Assembly: GCA_964611275.1 (NCBI GenBank)
Contig: CAZSZS010000099.1
Span: 1-6,180 of the forward strand
DNA length: 6,180 bases
Source: WJMT01 sp964611275
Lineage (GTDB): Bacteria; Acidobacteriota; Aminicenantia; Aminicenantales; Aminicenantaceae
Reading direction: 5' to 3'
Shown: piece by piece, positions 5,453 through 6,180 of the stretch
How the letters are laid out: each line of letters opens with the position of its first letter
How positions within the stretch are numbered: the stretch's first letter is position 1
The notes under the pieces: model-generated
Database searches by the model: none
Seen by the model: the letters and a program-made list of their open reading frames with translations, nothing else
Told to the model about the DNA's origin: nothing
Program-made: the position numbers and the translations under genes

Positions 5453-6118
5453 ATGAAAAAAATAAATATGATCATTTCAATTTTGACGCTCTTCTTTTTT
5501 GCTTTTCTCATCAACAGTGGGTTTGCCACAGCTCAAGAGCTTCCCAAAGCAGAGCTTCCTGTACTCACCACTTCAGCAGGCCAGAGCCCGGATGTAACCA
5601 CTTTGAATATCGTCTGCGAAGAAGCCGGTATCATGTATGATTACTGTGATGTTCCCGATGTTGATATGGTAGGTTCAGGTGTTGGCCTCGCAGGAAAAGA
5701 ATCCACAGAAAGCGGCTTTCATGTGGAAATAAACACAGACCTGGAACAGTTTCCCGAAGGCACGCCTTATAAAACCATCATGTTTGCCATCGGAGCCAGT
5801 TTAAAAGGCATGGGTGCCTCGGGGCTGACTGTGGATGATGAAGTAAACAGGCTCAAACGCATCATAGACTACTGTAAAGAGAACCACATCTTTATTATCG
5901 GAATACACGTGGGCGGCGTATCCAAAAGAGGCGCTCCCGGAAGCGATAATGAAAAGATGATCACTGCAGTGGCTCCCTATGCCGATCTGCTCATCGTTGC
6001 CAAGGACAGCAATAAAGACGGGCGCTTTACTGAGATCTCAAACAGCAATGACATTCCTTTAAGAGAAATCGATTATGCCTTGAATCTGGTACCCCTTCTA
6101 AAAGAGATCTTCAACTAA
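5453..6118 (+). CDS. Exported protein resembling the DUF6305 family
   Basis: This 221-aa protein has a clear Sec signal peptide: MKK, a hydrophobic core at residues 7-20, and a signal peptidase I site after ATA (27|28, before QELPK). It has no lipobox cysteine, so it should be soluble and periplasmic or secreted. The mature part looks like one alpha/beta domain. An opening strand with LTTSAGQSPD (38-47) is followed by TIMFAIGASLKGMGASGLT (108-126), a helix VNRLKRIIDYCKENH, a strand IFIIGIHVGG (146-155), and LLIVAKDSNKDGRFTEI (179-195). It resembles, from memory, proteins annotated DUF6305; function is not known to me. GGAGAAG (5441-5447) five nt upstream fixes ATG 5453. The frame is open further upstream, but that extension overlaps the amidohydrolase and would bury the signal peptide. 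As last gene of the cassette it may bind the substrate or product outside the cytoplasm; this is inference from context. Confidence 0.8.
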   Translation: MKKINMIISILTLFFFAFLINSGFATAQELPKAELPVLTTSAGQSPDVTTLNIVCEEAGIMYDYCDVPDVDMVGSGVGLAGKESTESGFHVEINTDLEQFPEGTPYKTIMFAIGASLKGMGASGLTVDDEVNRLKRIIDYCKENHIFIIGIHVGGVSKRGAPGSDNEKMITAVAPYADLLIVAKDSNKDGRFTEISNSNDIPLREIDYALNLVPLLKEIFN

Positions 6119-6180
6119 AAAGAAAAATTCTTTTTTGTGATAATTTTCAAACAGGCATCCACGATTTCCGGGTCATAGAG
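6115..6180 (-). CDS. C-terminal end of a probable HD-GYP-type phosphodiesterase (partial)
   Basis: Read on the minus strand from the window edge, an open frame gives LYDPEIVDACLKIITKKNF and stops at a TAG (6117-6115). The segment YDPEIVDACLKII closely matches the conserved end of HD-GYP domains, which typically read FDPEVVDAFL followed by a short tail. Full-length proteins of that type degrade cyclic di-GMP and are often response regulators; only 21 codons are visible here, so domain order cannot be checked. Its stop overlaps the stop of the convergent exported-protein gene by 4 nt (6115-6118). Other HD-domain hydrolases could end similarly. Confidence 0.6.
   Translation of the reverse strand, partial: LYDPEIVDACLKIITKKNFSF
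6117..6135 (+). terminator. AT-rich hairpin at the end of the cassette, inside the convergent gene's 3' end
   Basis: AAAAAGAA (6117-6124) pairs with TTCTTTTT (6128-6135) around an AAA loop, and the T-run continues to 6136. It begins within the stop codon of the exported-protein gene and ends in a U-tract, as an intrinsic terminator would. It has one G:C pair only and also encodes the last residues (KKNFSF) of the minus-strand gene, so the complementary A/T tracts may partly reflect Lys/Phe codons. Confidence 0.35.

Noticed and set aside
1..6180. CRISPR arrays, tRNA/rRNA genes, transposase genes, prophage genes
   Set aside because: No regularly spaced repeats, cloverleaf sequence, rRNA-like stretch or transposase/phage motif was seen on either strand.

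Overview
The window looks like a chromosomal segment of a Gram-negative, possibly anaerobic bacterium. Genes are moderate in GC (roughly mid-40s by eye) and the spaces between them are very AT-rich; AGA/AGG (Arg) and ATA (Ile) codons are used freely. The sigma factor is RpoD-like with a reduced non-conserved region, two products carry export or anchor segments, and a tail resembling an HD-GYP protein enters from the right. Together these would fit a low-GC Desulfobacterota-type organism, but that placement is a guess; no rRNA, tRNA or marker gene settles it.

Left block (1-816, + strand): the last codons of a probable membrane protein, then a TauE/SafE-family anion permease about 19 nt later. 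A 250-nt AT-rich gap (817-1066) follows, with a weak hairpin, a plausible sigma-70 promoter and small repeats. Next is a 426-aa sigma-70 family factor (1067-2347) that lacks region 1.1 and keeps regions 1.2, 2, 3 and 4.

Middle (2348-2751): a 104-nt convergent gap is almost filled by a 90-nt multi-tier inverted repeat (2358-2447). It separates the sigma gene from a small minus-strand gene for a roughly 60-aa hydrophobic protein that was easy to miss. The divergent gap beyond it carries a good promoter (TTGACT-N18-TAAAAT) firing rightward.

Right block (2752-6118, + strand): a tightly spaced four-gene cassette. It encodes a 437-aa ion-transporter-superfamily permease (DctM/C4-dicarboxylate-like), a 51-aa two-helix membrane peptide (4078-4233), a 387-aa membrane-anchored zinc amidohydrolase of the succinylglutamate desuccinylase/aspartoacylase (M14) type, and a 221-aa exported protein resembling DUF6305. 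My working inference is an uptake-and-processing unit: the hydrolase cleaves an N-acyl amino acid or similar amide, and the permease moves a carboxylate product or substrate, assisted by the small peptide and the exported protein. This cassette is the best candidate for an under-described system here. It ends tail-to-tail with a minus-strand gene, overlapping by 4 nt, whose visible C-terminus looks like an HD-GYP phosphodiesterase.
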